Below are positions 9,327-17,651 of a DNA stretch of 64,000 nucleotides, piece after piece. Below the pieces are notes generated by a model, which made no database searches, had not been told where the DNA came from, and saw only the letters and a list, made by a program, of their open reading frames with translations. How positions within the stretch are numbered: position 1 is the first letter of the stretch; each line of letters opens with the position of its first letter. Position numbers and translations under genes: made by a program. Source of the stretch: Sphingomonadaceae bacterium OTU29LAMAA1 (GTDB taxonomy: Bacteria > Pseudomonadota > Alphaproteobacteria > Sphingomonadales > Sphingomonadaceae); contig CP099617.1 in assembly GCA_024072375.1 (NCBI GenBank), positions 725,001 to 789,000 of the forward strand, in the 5' to 3' direction.

Positions 9327-10205
9327 ATGACCCAATTCACGTCCGCCGCTCTGATCGTCAACGCCAAGTCGCGGAAGGGGCAGAAATTATTCAAGCGCGC
9401 CTGCGCCGCGCTGGAAGGCATGCCGTTCGCTGTCGACGCCCATGCTGTCGAAGACCCGAAGGATCTGGAGAAGACCGTCCATGCCGCGCTGGCCAGGAAA
9501 CCGCAGCTGGTGATCCTGGGCGGCGGCGACGGTACGGTCAGCGGGCTGGTGGACCTGCTCGTCGGCAAGGACGTGGTACTCGGTGTCCTGCCGCTCGGCA
9601 CTGCGAACAGCTTCGCCCGCACGCTGGGCTTGCCGCTCGACATCGAAGGCGCGGTAGAGGTGCTCCGCACGGGCAAGCCGAAACGGATCGATCTCGGCAA
9701 GATCGACAAGGACTATTTCGCCAATTGCGCGGCGATGGGGATCAGCCCGCAGATCGCGGAAACCGTCCCCCACGGCCTCAAGAAGGTGCTGGGCCGGATC
9801 GGCTATCTCGGCTGGGCGACATGGCAGTTCGCGCGATTCAAGCCGTTCATCCTAACTGTCGACGACGGCGACGAGGTGAAGACGATGCGTGTCGTCGAGG
9901 TCCGCATCTCCAACGGGCCATATCATGGCGGCACCTGGCTGGTGGACGAGGCGTCGATCGCGTCGGGCGAGATCGTCGTGCAGGCGGTGACCGGCCGCTA
10001 CAAAAGGACGCTCGCGAAGAATTGGGCGGCGAGCTTCTTCAAGCATGATTCGCGGCATCAGGATACGATCAGCTTCTCGGGCAAATCGCTGCGGATCGAC
10101 ACCAAGCCATCGCTGCCGATCTCGATCGACGGCGAGGTGCTGGCGCACACGCCGGTCACCGCCAGCATCGCGGCGGGGGTGATCGAGGTCATGGCGCCGG
10201 CCTGA
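9327..10205 (+). CDS. Diacylglycerol kinase family lipid kinase (YegS/DagK fold)
   Basis: 292 residues. The nucleotide-binding motif GGGDGTVSGLVDLLVG lies near residues 63-78, and PLGTANSFARTLGLP, the second family signature, near 90-104. C-terminal SIDGEVLAHTPVTASI is the usual end of the family. Members phosphorylate lipids such as diacylglycerol or sphingoid bases using ATP; since sphingomonads make glycosphingolipids, a sphingosine-kinase-like substrate is possible but cannot be told from sequence. ATG at 9327 (MTQFTSAALIVNAKSRKG) is chosen since homologous N-termini begin with this strand; ATG at 9240 would add 29 unconserved residues and abut hemB's divergent start. Divergent from hemB. 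Confidence 0.9.
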   Translation: MTQFTSAALIVNAKSRKGQKLFKRACAALEGMPFAVDAHAVEDPKDLEKTVHAALARKPQLVILGGGDGTVSGLVDLLVGKDVVLGVLPLGTANSFARTLGLPLDIEGAVEVLRTGKPKRIDLGKIDKDYFANCAAMGISPQIAETVPHGLKKVLGRIGYLGWATWQFARFKPFILTVDDGDEVKTMRVVEVRISNGPYHGGTWLVDEASIASGEIVVQAVTGRYKRTLAKNWAASFFKHDSRHQDTISFSGKSLRIDTKPSLPISIDGEVLAHTPVTASIAAGVIEVMAPA

Positions 10206-10211
10206 CCGCGC

Positions 10212-11654
10212 CTAGCCGCTGGGCTGCATCCGGCCACCGGGCTCCGCGACGGTATGGCTATGCTCGTGCGCTTCGCCGGGATCGGGGGCGACGACGAGGT
10301 TGCCCCGACGCCAGTTGCCGTAACGATAGTATAGCGCGGCCATCACCAGATTGACGACGGACCCGACGGGAAAGCTCCACCACAGCGCATCGACGCCGAG
10401 CCAGTCTCGCGTTCCGAGCGCGAAGCCGATGCGGACCGGATACATCGAGATGAACAGGAACAGCAGTGGCGCCAGCACTGCGCCGTTGGCCCGGACGGTG
10501 GAGAACAGCACCATCGTCACGCCGAAGACGACGAAGTTCCAGCTGGCGATCAACTGGATATGACGCGCGATCGGCAGCGCCGGGCTGTCGGCCGGTACGA
10601 ACAGCGTCATCACCGTCCGGTCGAACAGGATGACCGCGGCGACCATGACGCCGGTCAAGGCGATGTTGTAGAGGACCCCATAGCGGGTGATGCTCGCCAC
10701 CCGATCCCAGCGGTTCGCACCGATATTCTGTGCCGCCATTGCGCTGACCGCCGCGCCGATCGCCAGCGCCGGCATCTGGATATAGGTCCACAGCTGTTGC
10801 GACACGGCATAGGCCGCGGCGGTATCGACACCCTGGCGATTGACGAGACCGACCATCGTCAGACCGGCGGACGACATCACCAGCATCTGTGCCGCCATCG
10901 GTAACCCCTTGCGGACGATGGTGACGGCAAGGTCACGGCCAGGCCTGATCCATGCCAGTTCCGGCCCCTTCAACCGGATCGGCAGGTCCTTGGCGTAGAC
11001 GTAGAAGACGAGGCCGGCGACGGCGAGATGGTTGGCGATCAGCGTCGCCCATGCCGAACCCGCAATGCCGAGCCGGGGAAACAGACCGATCCCGGCGATC
11101 AGCAACGGGTTCAGCCCGCTGTCGAGGACGACGCTCAGTCCCATGAACCACAAGGGGGTCAGCGAGTCGCCAGTGCCGCGTAGCCCCATCATGATGAGCA
11201 CCAGCAGCATCGACGCCGGCAAACCGAGGAAGATCACCTGAAGATAAGCCTGCGCCAATTCCATCGCGTCGCCCGGCGTCGCGAGCAGCCGCAGGATTTC
11301 GGCGGAGAACAGCCAGCCGATGATTGCGATGACGACCGATCCCATCAGCACCAGTCCGATCGCCGCACCGAACGCACGCCGCCCGCCCTCGATATCGCGG
11401 CGGCCGAAGCTCTGCCCGACGAGGATCGTCGCGGCCATGCCGAAGCCGAAGACCGCACCGAACATCAGGAACATGATGATGTTGGCATTGGACGTCGCCG
11501 CCAATGCGCCCTCGCCGAGGAAGCGGCCGACCCAGATCGCGTTAATCGATCCGTTGAGCGACTGGAGGATGTTCGAGCCCAATGTAGGAAGCGCGAACGC
11601 CAGCAATGTGCCGCCGATCGCTCCGGTCGTAAGGTCGCGCTGCGGTTTCGGCAC
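10212..11654 (-). CDS. MATE family efflux transporter
   Basis: 480 residues with about twelve hydrophobic segments arranged in two similar halves, each beginning with a glycine- and asparagine-containing helix (LPTLGSNILQSLNGSINAIWVG in the first half is the typical MATE opening). Members export cationic drugs or toxins in exchange for Na+ or H+. The start MPKPQRDLTTGAIGGTLLAF follows the family pattern. The short soluble tail contains a His-rich EAHEHSHTV segment that is not part of the transport fold. Convergent with the lipid kinase (6-base gap); 308 bases separate it from valS. Confidence 0.92.
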   Translation of the reverse strand: MPKPQRDLTTGAIGGTLLAFALPTLGSNILQSLNGSINAIWVGRFLGEGALAATSNANIIMFLMFGAVFGFGMAATILVGQSFGRRDIEGGRRAFGAAIGLVLMGSVVIAIIGWLFSAEILRLLATPGDAMELAQAYLQVIFLGLPASMLLVLIMMGLRGTGDSLTPLWFMGLSVVLDSGLNPLLIAGIGLFPRLGIAGSAWATLIANHLAVAGLVFYVYAKDLPIRLKGPELAWIRPGRDLAVTIVRKGLPMAAQMLVMSSAGLTMVGLVNRQGVDTAAAYAVSQQLWTYIQMPALAIGAAVSAMAAQNIGANRWDRVASITRYGVLYNIALTGVMVAAVILFDRTVMTLFVPADSPALPIARHIQLIASWNFVVFGVTMVLFSTVRANGAVLAPLLFLFISMYPVRIGFALGTRDWLGVDALWWSFPVGSVVNLVMAALYYRYGNWRRGNLVVAPDPGEAHEHSHTVAEPGGRMQPSG

Positions 11655-11860
11655 GGGCGGGTCCTATCGCGTTGGGGCTGGCTTGGTGTGATTCGGAGCG
11701 CCGAAGCAGGCGGCTAGACGCGTGGAAGTTGCCGAAGTTGCCACTACGGCGCGTTGAGAAACGCTTGCCGTCGAGTGGCGGGGGTTCGGGTGGTGATAAG
11801 GGGGTAGCGGGCCATGCCGGCACGCTGGCAGATTTGGGCGTTGTAGGACAGCGGCGTTGG
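11655..11860. other. Non-coding stretch upstream of the MATE gene
   Basis: Part of the 308-base gap between the MATE start (11654) and the valS end (11963). Apart from the paired repeat listed separately at 11861-11955, I see no open frame with coding character and no tRNA or riboswitch shape. The promoter of the MATE gene must be in here, but no convincing -35/-10 pair stood out. Confidence 0.5.
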
Positions 11861-11955
11861 TCGTCCCCGCGCAGGCGGGGATCCATAGAGGCTGACGTAG
11901 CGTAGGGAGCCGCACCGCTTGCCAATATAGATCCCCGCCTGCGCGGGGATGACGA
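11861..11955. repeat. Paired inverted palindromic repeat, family A
   Basis: Two arms in opposite orientation: TCGTCCCCGCGCAGGCGGGG at 11861-11880 and the reverse complement-like CCCCGCCTGCGCGGGGATGACGA ending at 11955. Each arm is itself a GC-rich hairpin (CCCCGC/GCGGGG). The pair is separated by about 45 bases of unrelated sequence. Related copies are at 17051-17078 and 52434-52530. The layout is that of REP/BIME elements. Here it sits between convergent-tail and gene-start positions and could also terminate valS transcription. Confidence 0.8.
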
Positions 11956-11962
11956 ACGGGAG

Positions 11963-14758
11963 TTACCCCAACCGCGCCAGCGCAGCCGAGAGGCGTTCGG
12001 CTTCGGCGGCCTTGTCGGCATGGTCGGCCTTGGCCTTCTCCACCGCCTCCGGCTTGGCGCGTTCGACGAAGCTGGGGTTGCCGAGGCGACCCGACAGCCC
12101 GTCGCGTTCCTTTTCCGCGGCGGCGATCGCCTTGGTCAGGCGGGTCCGTTCGGCGGCGAGGTCGATAACCCCCTCCAGAGGCAGTACGAAGGTCGCTTCG
12201 TCCACGACGACCTGTGCGGCGCCGCCGGTCGCATCGCCATCGGTGCGGTCGACGCGAGCGAGGCGGGCCAGCACCGCCGATTGGCGGGCGAGCCGCTCGG
12301 TTGTCTGTGCGCCGGCATCGCGTACGTGCAGTGGCAGGCGCGCACCCGGCGGCACGTTGAGCTCCGTTCGCGCTGCGCGGATTTCGCCGACGAGGCGGAT
12401 CAGCCAGTCGATCTCCTGCTCCGCCGCTGGATCGAGGCTGCGGGCGTCGGCCATCGGCCATTGCGCGACGATCAGGTCATGATCGCGCGGAGCCATCGCG
12501 TGCCACAGCTCTTCGGTGATGAAGGGCATGAACGGGTGCAGCAGGACGAGGATCTGGTCGAGCACCCAGCCGGCGACCACCTTGCTCTCCGGATCGATCG
12601 TACCCCGCTCGTCGCCGACCGACACCGGCTTGATGAGTTCGAGATACCAGTCGCAGAAGCGGCTCCAGACGAACTGGTAGATCGCGTTCGCCGCACCGTC
12701 GAAACGGTAATCCGCCAGCGCGAGGTCGACCGCCTGCACGGTCTTAACCGTCTCGGCGATGATCCACTTGTTGACGGCCAGCGATGCCGCGGGCGGCTCC
12801 AGCGTGGTCGATCCGCCGATACCGTTGGCTTGGGCGAAGCGGCTGGCGTTCCACAGCTTGGTCGCGAAGTTGCGATAGCCCTCGACCCGCTTCTCATCCA
12901 TCTTGATGTCGCGGCCCTGGCTCTCCATCGCCGCCATGAAGAAGCGCAGCGCGTCGGCGCCGTATTTGTCGATCAGGCCGAGCGGATCGACGGTGTTGCC
13001 CTTCGATTTCGACATCTTCGCGCCGTCCGCCGCTCGGACGAGGCCGTGCAGGTACAGCGTGCGGAACGGCACGTCCTTCATGAAGTGAATGCCCTGCATC
13101 ATCATGCGGGCGTTCCAGAAGAACAGGATGTCGAAGCCGGAGATGAGGACGTCGTTGGGATAGCGGCCGCCGAGTTGCGACGCGGAAAGCCCTCTCCCCT
13201 CAGGGGAGAGGGTTGGGTGAGGGGTCGACGTCTCACCGAGACCGCCCTCTCCGTGAGACCCCTGCCCCTCACCCCAGCCCTCTCCCCCGAGGGGAGAGGG
13301 AGTTGAGCCATCCCAACCCAACGTCGCGAACGGCCACAGCGCCGAACTGAACCACGTATCCAGCACATCGGGATCGCGGGTCAGGGCGACGCCCTCACCC
13401 GCCTCGGCCTGCGCCTCGGCCTCGGTTTCCGCGACGAAGATACGACCATCCTCGGCGAACCACGCCGGGATCTGGTGGCCCCACCAGAGCTGCCGCGACA
13501 CGCACCACGGCTGAATGTTCTCCATCCAGTTGAAGAAGGTCTTTTCCCACGTCTTGGGGACGATCCTGATCGCCTCGCTGCGCACGGCCTCAATCGCCGG
13601 CTTCGCCAGCGTCGCGGCGTCCACGTACCATTGGTCGGTCAGCCACGGTTCGATCACCACGCCGGAGCGGTCGCCGTACGGGGTCTGGATCGTGCGCGGT
13701 TCGGATTCGTGCTTCTCGCCGTCCTTGTCGACGTGCGGGATCAGGAAGCCTTCATCCTTCAACCGCGCGACCACGGCCTTGCGGGCTTCGGCGGTGGTCA
13801 GGCCGAGCAGGTCGTCGGGGATCAGGCCGTCGCTCGTCTGGACGACGCGGGCCTTGGCGTCGAGCATGTTGAGCATGTCACGCGCCTCGATCCCGGCGCG
13901 GCGGCCGACCTCGAAATCGTTGAAGTCGTGGCCCGGCGTGATCTTGACCGCACCCGATCCGAGTTCGGGATCGGCGTGCTCGTCGGCAACGATCGGGATC
14001 AGGCGGCCGGTGATCGGCAGGCGCACCTGCTGCCCGATCAGCGCGGTGTAGCGCGCATCCTCGGGGTTCACCGCCACCGCCATGTCGGCGAGCATCGTCT
14101 CGGGCCGCGTCGTCGCGACCTCGATGAAGCCCGATCCGTCGGCGAGCGGGTAGCGGAGGTGCCAGAACTGGCCCTTGATCTCGCGCGTCTCGACCTCGAG
14201 GTCGCTGATTGCGGTGCCGAGGCCGGGATCCCAATTGACCAGCCGCTTGTCGCGGTAGAGCAGGCCCTGGCGGTGCAGCTCGACGAAGACCTTGAGGACT
14301 GCCTTCGAAAAGCCCTCGTCCATCGTAAAGCGTTCGTTGGCCCAGTCCATCGAACAGCCGAGGCGGCGGAGCTGGCGCGTGATCTCGCCGCCGCTTGTCC
14401 CCTTCCAGTCCCAGACCTTGGCGACGAATTCCTCCCGGGTGAAATCGGTGCGCTTCTGCTGCTTGAGCGCCATCTGCCGCTCGACCACCATCTGCGTCGC
14501 GATGCCGGCGTGATCGGTGCCGACCACCCACAATGCGTCCTTGCCCTTCAGCCGCGCGTGACGGGTCAGGATGTCCTGCAATGTGTTGTCGAGCGCGTGA
14601 CCGATGTGCAGCGAGCCGGTGACGTTGGGCGGCGGGTTGACGATCGTCCACGGCTCCGCGTTCGGGCGATCGGGGCGGAACTGGCCGGTGGATTCCCAAT
14701 GGTCGTACCAGCGGGCTTCGATGGCGGCGGGGTCGAAGGTCTTGGGAAGCTCGGTCAT
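11963..14758 (-). CDS. valS: Valyl-tRNA synthetase, with an in-frame repeat insert
   Basis: About 931 residues. Charges tRNA-Val; class I synthetase with HIGH motif SLHIGHAL (near 50-56), KMSKS in [16 protein letters not shown] (near 580), editing domain between them, and a C-terminal coiled-coil arm ([20 protein letters not shown]). Start [18 protein letters not shown] at 14758 fits homologues; the open frame extends ten codons further. Odd feature: between FATLGWDGS and [17 protein letters not shown], where the family has a linker of roughly ten residues, there are about 45 Gly/Pro/Glu-rich residues encoded by a palindromic repeat (13190-13300). It lies in the catalytic-domain approach to KMSKS and apparently is tolerated. 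Confidence 0.97.
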   Translation of the reverse strand: MTELPKTFDPAAIEARWYDHWESTGQFRPDRPNAEPWTIVNPPPNVTGSLHIGHALDNTLQDILTRHARLKGKDALWVVGTDHAGIATQMVVERQMALKQQKRTDFTREEFVAKVWDWKGTSGGEITRQLRRLGCSMDWANERFTMDEGFSKAVLKVFVELHRQGLLYRDKRLVNWDPGLGTAISDLEVETREIKGQFWHLRYPLADGSGFIEVATTRPETMLADMAVAVNPEDARYTALIGQQVRLPITGRLIPIVADEHADPELGSGAVKITPGHDFNDFEVGRRAGIEARDMLNMLDAKARVVQTSDGLIPDDLLGLTTAEARKAVVARLKDEGFLIPHVDKDGEKHESEPRTIQTPYGDRSGVVIEPWLTDQWYVDAATLAKPAIEAVRSEAIRIVPKTWEKTFFNWMENIQPWCVSRQLWWGHQIPAWFAEDGRIFVAETEAEAQAEAGEGVALTRDPDVLDTWFSSALWPFATLGWDGSTPSPLGGEGWGEGQGSHGEGGLGETSTPHPTLSPEGRGLSASQLGGRYPNDVLISGFDILFFWNARMMMQGIHFMKDVPFRTLYLHGLVRAADGAKMSKSKGNTVDPLGLIDKYGADALRFFMAAMESQGRDIKMDEKRVEGYRNFATKLWNASRFAQANGIGGSTTLEPPAASLAVNKWIIAETVKTVQAVDLALADYRFDGAANAIYQFVWSRFCDWYLELIKPVSVGDERGTIDPESKVVAGWVLDQILVLLHPFMPFITEELWHAMAPRDHDLIVAQWPMADARSLDPAAEQEIDWLIRLVGEIRAARTELNVPPGARLPLHVRDAGAQTTERLARQSAVLARLARVDRTDGDATGGAAQVVVDEATFVLPLEGVIDLAAERTRLTKAIAAAEKERDGLSGRLGNPSFVERAKPEAVEKAKADHADKAAEAERLSAALARLG
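13190..13300. repeat. Palindromic repeat element inserted in frame inside valS (family C)
   Basis: Two copies in inverted orientation: 13190-13224 and 13265-13300. Each has a near-perfect hairpin: CCCTCTCCCCT-C-AGGGGAGAGGG at 13190-13212 and the like at 13278-13300, joined to a G/C-rich tail (TTGGGTGAGGGG in one, CCCCTCACCCC in the other). The reverse complement of the first copy matches the second over about 35 bases with three or four differences. The unit keeps the valS reading frame and encodes Pro/Gly/Glu-rich sequence such as [13 protein letters not shown] and [10 protein letters not shown], at about residues 486-523. Confidence 0.85.
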
Positions 14759-14830
14759 GGCGAAGGCTTTAGACGGCGGACAGGGCATTCGTCACCCCCT
14801 GGGGTTCACCCCCGGCATCCCGACTCCCGC

Positions 14831-14936
14831 GTCACCCCGGACTTGTTCCGGGGTCCACTCTGCGGCGGATTTTATTGCTTCTTCGCAGGGTTTTCCCGTT
14901 GCCGTACGGTGGACCCCGGAACAAGTCCGGGGTGAC
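14831..14936. repeat. Perfect 28-base inverted repeat pair, family B
   Basis: 14831-14858 begins GTCACCCCGGACTTGTTCCG and 14909-14936 is its exact reverse complement, ending GTCCGGGGTGAC; 50 bases lie between. Each arm also contains an internal hairpin (CCCCGGA.../TCCGGGG). It fills most of the gap between valS (start 14758) and the S9 peptidase (end 14944), both on the minus strand, so it could act as a terminator for the peptidase as well as being a repeat element. Confidence 0.88.
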
Positions 14937-14943
14937 GGAGGAG

Positions 14944-16989
14944 CTATTGCGCCGACTTACCCGTCCACTGGTCCATCCAGCCGAGCACTTCGCGATACCA
15001 TTGGCGGGAGTTCTTCGGCTTCAACACCCAATGGTTCTCGTTCGGGTTGACCAGCAGGCGCGAGGGAATGCCGCGGCGCTGGAGCGCGGTGAACGCCGCC
15101 AGCCCCTGCGTGTAGGGAATGCGGAAGTCCTTTTCACCGGTGATGACCAGCATCGGCGTCTTCCAGTTCTGGACGTGGTTGACCGGGTTCCACTTTTCGT
15201 AGGCGGCGGGGTCCTGATAATAGGTCTTGCCGCCGTGTTCCCATTCGTCGAACCACAGTTCCTCGGTTTCGTACGCCATCGCGCGGGCGTCGAAGACGCC
15301 GTCATGCTGGACGATGCACTTGAAGCGATCGGGCCACTGCCCCTCGATCCAGTTCATCATATAGCCGCCGTAGGACGCGCCGAGCGCGCAGGCGCGGGTG
15401 CCGTCCAGCCAGCTGAACTTCGCCGTCGCGGCGCTCAGCCCAGCTTTCAGGTCGTCGAGCGGCCAGCCGCCCCAATTGTTGCTGATCGCATCGGTGAAGG
15501 CCTGACCGTAGCCGGTGCTACCGTGGAAATCGACCGCGACGAGGCCGTAGCCGGCGCCTGCGAAGACCGCGGGGTTCCAGCGGTACGACCAGCTGTTGTC
15601 GCTCGACCCCTGCGGGCCGCCGTGGACCATGAACGCGACGGGAACCTTGCCGGTGCTGCCCGCGGGTTTCACTGCGTAGCCCCAGACGGTGTCATTGTTA
15701 GCGCCGGTGAAGCTGAAGCGAGTGACCGTGGGCATGTCGATGCCGGCGAGTTTCGCGGCGTTGACGCTGGTGAGGCGGGCGGGTTTGCCCTTCGCGGAGA
15801 CGGCGTAGAAGTCGTCGGGGGCGGTCAGGCTGTTCATTGCGATCACCACGCCCTTCGGCGTCGGCGCGACGGCGGAGACATGGCCCTGCTGCGTCAGGCG
15901 CGTGACCTTGCCCGTGGCGGGATCGACCGCGAACAGCGGATTTTCCTGCGTGTCCTGCGCGGTGACGTAGATGCGCTTCGAATCGGGCGACCAGGCGATC
16001 GAGCCGACCGAGCGATCCCAACTCTCCGTGAGCGCGCGCACCTGTCCGGTGGCGAGGTCGCGGAGCATCAGGACCTGACGATCGGCTTCGAAGCCGGGGC
16101 GCTTCATCGCGAACCACGCGAGGCTGCGGCCATCGGGCGAGACAGTCGGCAGATTGTCGGTCGCTTGGTTGGTGGCGGTCAGGTTCACCGGTGCCGCCGA
16201 TCCGTCGGCGGGGGCAGACCAGATGTCGAGGTTGGTCGACAGCGGTTCGGTGGTGCCGGCGATGCGCAGCGCGAAATACACCGTCTTGCCGTCGGTGCTC
16301 CACGACACCTCTTCGGCCCCGCCGAACGGGCGCGAGGGGGCGTCGCCGTCGATGCCGTGGCCGATCGAGACGCCGTCGCCCGGCGCTCCGGCAGCAGTCA
16401 GCGGCAGGACGAACAGTTGCGAATGGGTGCCGTCGACCCATGTATCCCAGTGGCGGACGAAGAGCTTGTCGTAGACGCGGCCTTCGCCGGCGTTGGGGTC
16501 CTTCTTTTCCAATGCGGGCGCGAGGCTGGGCGCGTTGGGCTTGCGATCGGCCCAGACGAGGATGCGGTCGCCGGTGGGGGATACCTTGAAGCCGCCGAAG
16601 CCGCCTTGGAAACCGGTCAGCTTCTTCGGGGCGCCGCCGGTGACCGGGATCGACCAGATCGCATCGTCACCGCCCTTGTCGGACTGGAAGTAGACGGTGG
16701 TGCCGACGATCTGCGGCGCGTTCTCATTGACTTCGGCCTCGGCGAGCAGCGGCTCGGGCTTCGCGCCCTTGCGCGTCAGGTCGAGCCGCCAGAGGTCGTA
16801 GCGGCCACGGTTCGCGGCCAGGTCGGTCTCGCGCTGCGCCCAGACCAGCCACTTGCCATCAGCGGATGCCGTTGGTGCGCCAATGCGGCTCAGCGTGCTG
16901 ACATCGTCGATGGTGAGCTGGCGGGCGGCAGCGGGAGCGGTGGCCAGTGTGGCGGTGGCGAGCAGGCTCGCGACTAGGATGGTCTTCAT
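14944..16989 (-). CDS. S9 family (prolyl oligopeptidase-type) serine peptidase, exported
   Basis: About 681 residues. MKTILVASLLATATLATAPAAA is a Sec signal peptide. Residues about 40-400 form a beta-propeller of WD/PD40-like strands (SWSTDGKTVYFA, VSPDGRSLAWFA, AWSPDSKRIYVTA). The C-terminal 260 residues are an alpha/beta hydrolase: Ser in ALGASYGGYMM (near 536), Asp in ITGEKDFRIPYTQG, His in NPNENHWVLKP. This is the acylaminoacyl/dipeptidyl-peptidase-like S9C arrangement; it likely trims peptides in the periplasm. Start at 16989 is chosen for the signal peptide; an upstream in-frame ATG at 17007 exists. It sits between popZ and valS with repeats on both sides. Confidence 0.93.
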   Translation of the reverse strand: MKTILVASLLATATLATAPAAARQLTIDDVSTLSRIGAPTASADGKWLVWAQRETDLAANRGRYDLWRLDLTRKGAKPEPLLAEAEVNENAPQIVGTTVYFQSDKGGDDAIWSIPVTGGAPKKLTGFQGGFGGFKVSPTGDRILVWADRKPNAPSLAPALEKKDPNAGEGRVYDKLFVRHWDTWVDGTHSQLFVLPLTAAGAPGDGVSIGHGIDGDAPSRPFGGAEEVSWSTDGKTVYFALRIAGTTEPLSTNLDIWSAPADGSAAPVNLTATNQATDNLPTVSPDGRSLAWFAMKRPGFEADRQVLMLRDLATGQVRALTESWDRSVGSIAWSPDSKRIYVTAQDTQENPLFAVDPATGKVTRLTQQGHVSAVAPTPKGVVIAMNSLTAPDDFYAVSAKGKPARLTSVNAAKLAGIDMPTVTRFSFTGANNDTVWGYAVKPAGSTGKVPVAFMVHGGPQGSSDNSWSYRWNPAVFAGAGYGLVAVDFHGSTGYGQAFTDAISNNWGGWPLDDLKAGLSAATAKFSWLDGTRACALGASYGGYMMNWIEGQWPDRFKCIVQHDGVFDARAMAYETEELWFDEWEHGGKTYYQDPAAYEKWNPVNHVQNWKTPMLVITGEKDFRIPYTQGLAAFTALQRRGIPSRLLVNPNENHWVLKPKNSRQWYREVLGWMDQWTGKSAQ

Positions 16990-17050
16990 GCGCGGCAGGT
17001 TAAGCATGCTCGGGCGGGCGGGGCAATGTCGACGCCCACTCGTCGGTATC

Positions 17051-17078
17051 CGTCATCCCCGCGCACGCCAGGATGACG
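17051..17078. repeat. Short hairpin repeat, degenerate family A copy
   Basis: CGTCATCC at 17051-17058 pairs with GGATGACG at 17071-17078 around a 12-base GC-rich core. It resembles a single arm of the family A repeats at 11861 and 52434. It lies 15 bases beyond the popZ stop and 62 bases upstream of the S9 peptidase start, so it may double as a weak terminator. Confidence 0.6.
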
Positions 17079-17092
17079 ACGGTTACCCCGCC

Positions 17093-17620
17093 TCAGCGCA
17101 TCTGCGAGGTGATCTTGGCAATCTCGCGCGCAACCAGGGTTTCCACCATCTCCGGCAGATTGGCATCGAGCCAGTCGCGCAGCATCGGGCGCAGCATCTC
17201 GCGGACCAGTCCCTCGAGCGTGCCATCGGTTTCGGGCTCGGGCTTGACGAGCAGCTTGCTCAGCGTTTCCAGCGAACCAAGGCTTGCGGCGGCGGTGCGT
17301 TGCGACAGGATCGGTTCCTCGGTCATCGCAGGCTGAACGGACGGCGCGCGTGTCGGTTGCGGATCGGGAGCGGGTTCCGGTGCCGGCTGAGGCGCCGGCT
17401 GCATCCGCGGTGCAGGTGCAGGCGCAGGTTCGGGGTCATGACGCGGCGCCGGGATCGGGTCGCTCAGTTCCAGCACCTCTTCGGGCTCCGGCTCGATCGG
17501 CTGCGGCGTCGCGCGGGGGCGCCGGCCGCGAGCCTGCGTCCCTTCGCCTTCTTCCGCGATGATCCGTTTGATCGACGAGAGGATTTCCTCCATCGACGGC
17601 TCGGCGCTCATATCCCCCAT
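17093..17620 (-). CDS. popZ: PopZ-like polar organizing protein (DUF2497 family)
   Basis: 175 residues with the layout of PopZ. The N-terminal helix MSAEPSMEEILSSIKRIIAEE is the conserved partner-binding segment, followed by a long Pro/Glu/Ala-rich disordered region (about 30-110) and C-terminal helices (LSKLLVKPEPE, LEGLVREMLRPMLRDWLDANLPEMVETLVAREIAKIT) that mediate oligomerisation. In Caulobacter PopZ forms a polar condensate that anchors the centromere through ParB and recruits cell-cycle proteins. Start at 17620 (MGDMSAEPS); MSAEPS at 17611 is also possible. It lies 31 bases after the tolC-like gene on the same strand; this order next to valS is typical of Alphaproteobacteria. Confidence 0.9.
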   Translation of the reverse strand: MGDMSAEPSMEEILSSIKRIIAEEGEGTQARGRRPRATPQPIEPEPEEVLELSDPIPAPRHDPEPAPAPAPRMQPAPQPAPEPAPDPQPTRAPSVQPAMTEEPILSQRTAAASLGSLETLSKLLVKPEPETDGTLEGLVREMLRPMLRDWLDANLPEMVETLVAREIAKITSQMR

Positions 17621-17651
17621 TGCCCTGACGTCCCTGCCCTTTTCGTCGCCC

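Noticed and set aside
8135-10048. 637-residue plus-strand frame
   Set aside because: Antisense over hemB and out of frame over the lipid kinase; no domain recognised.
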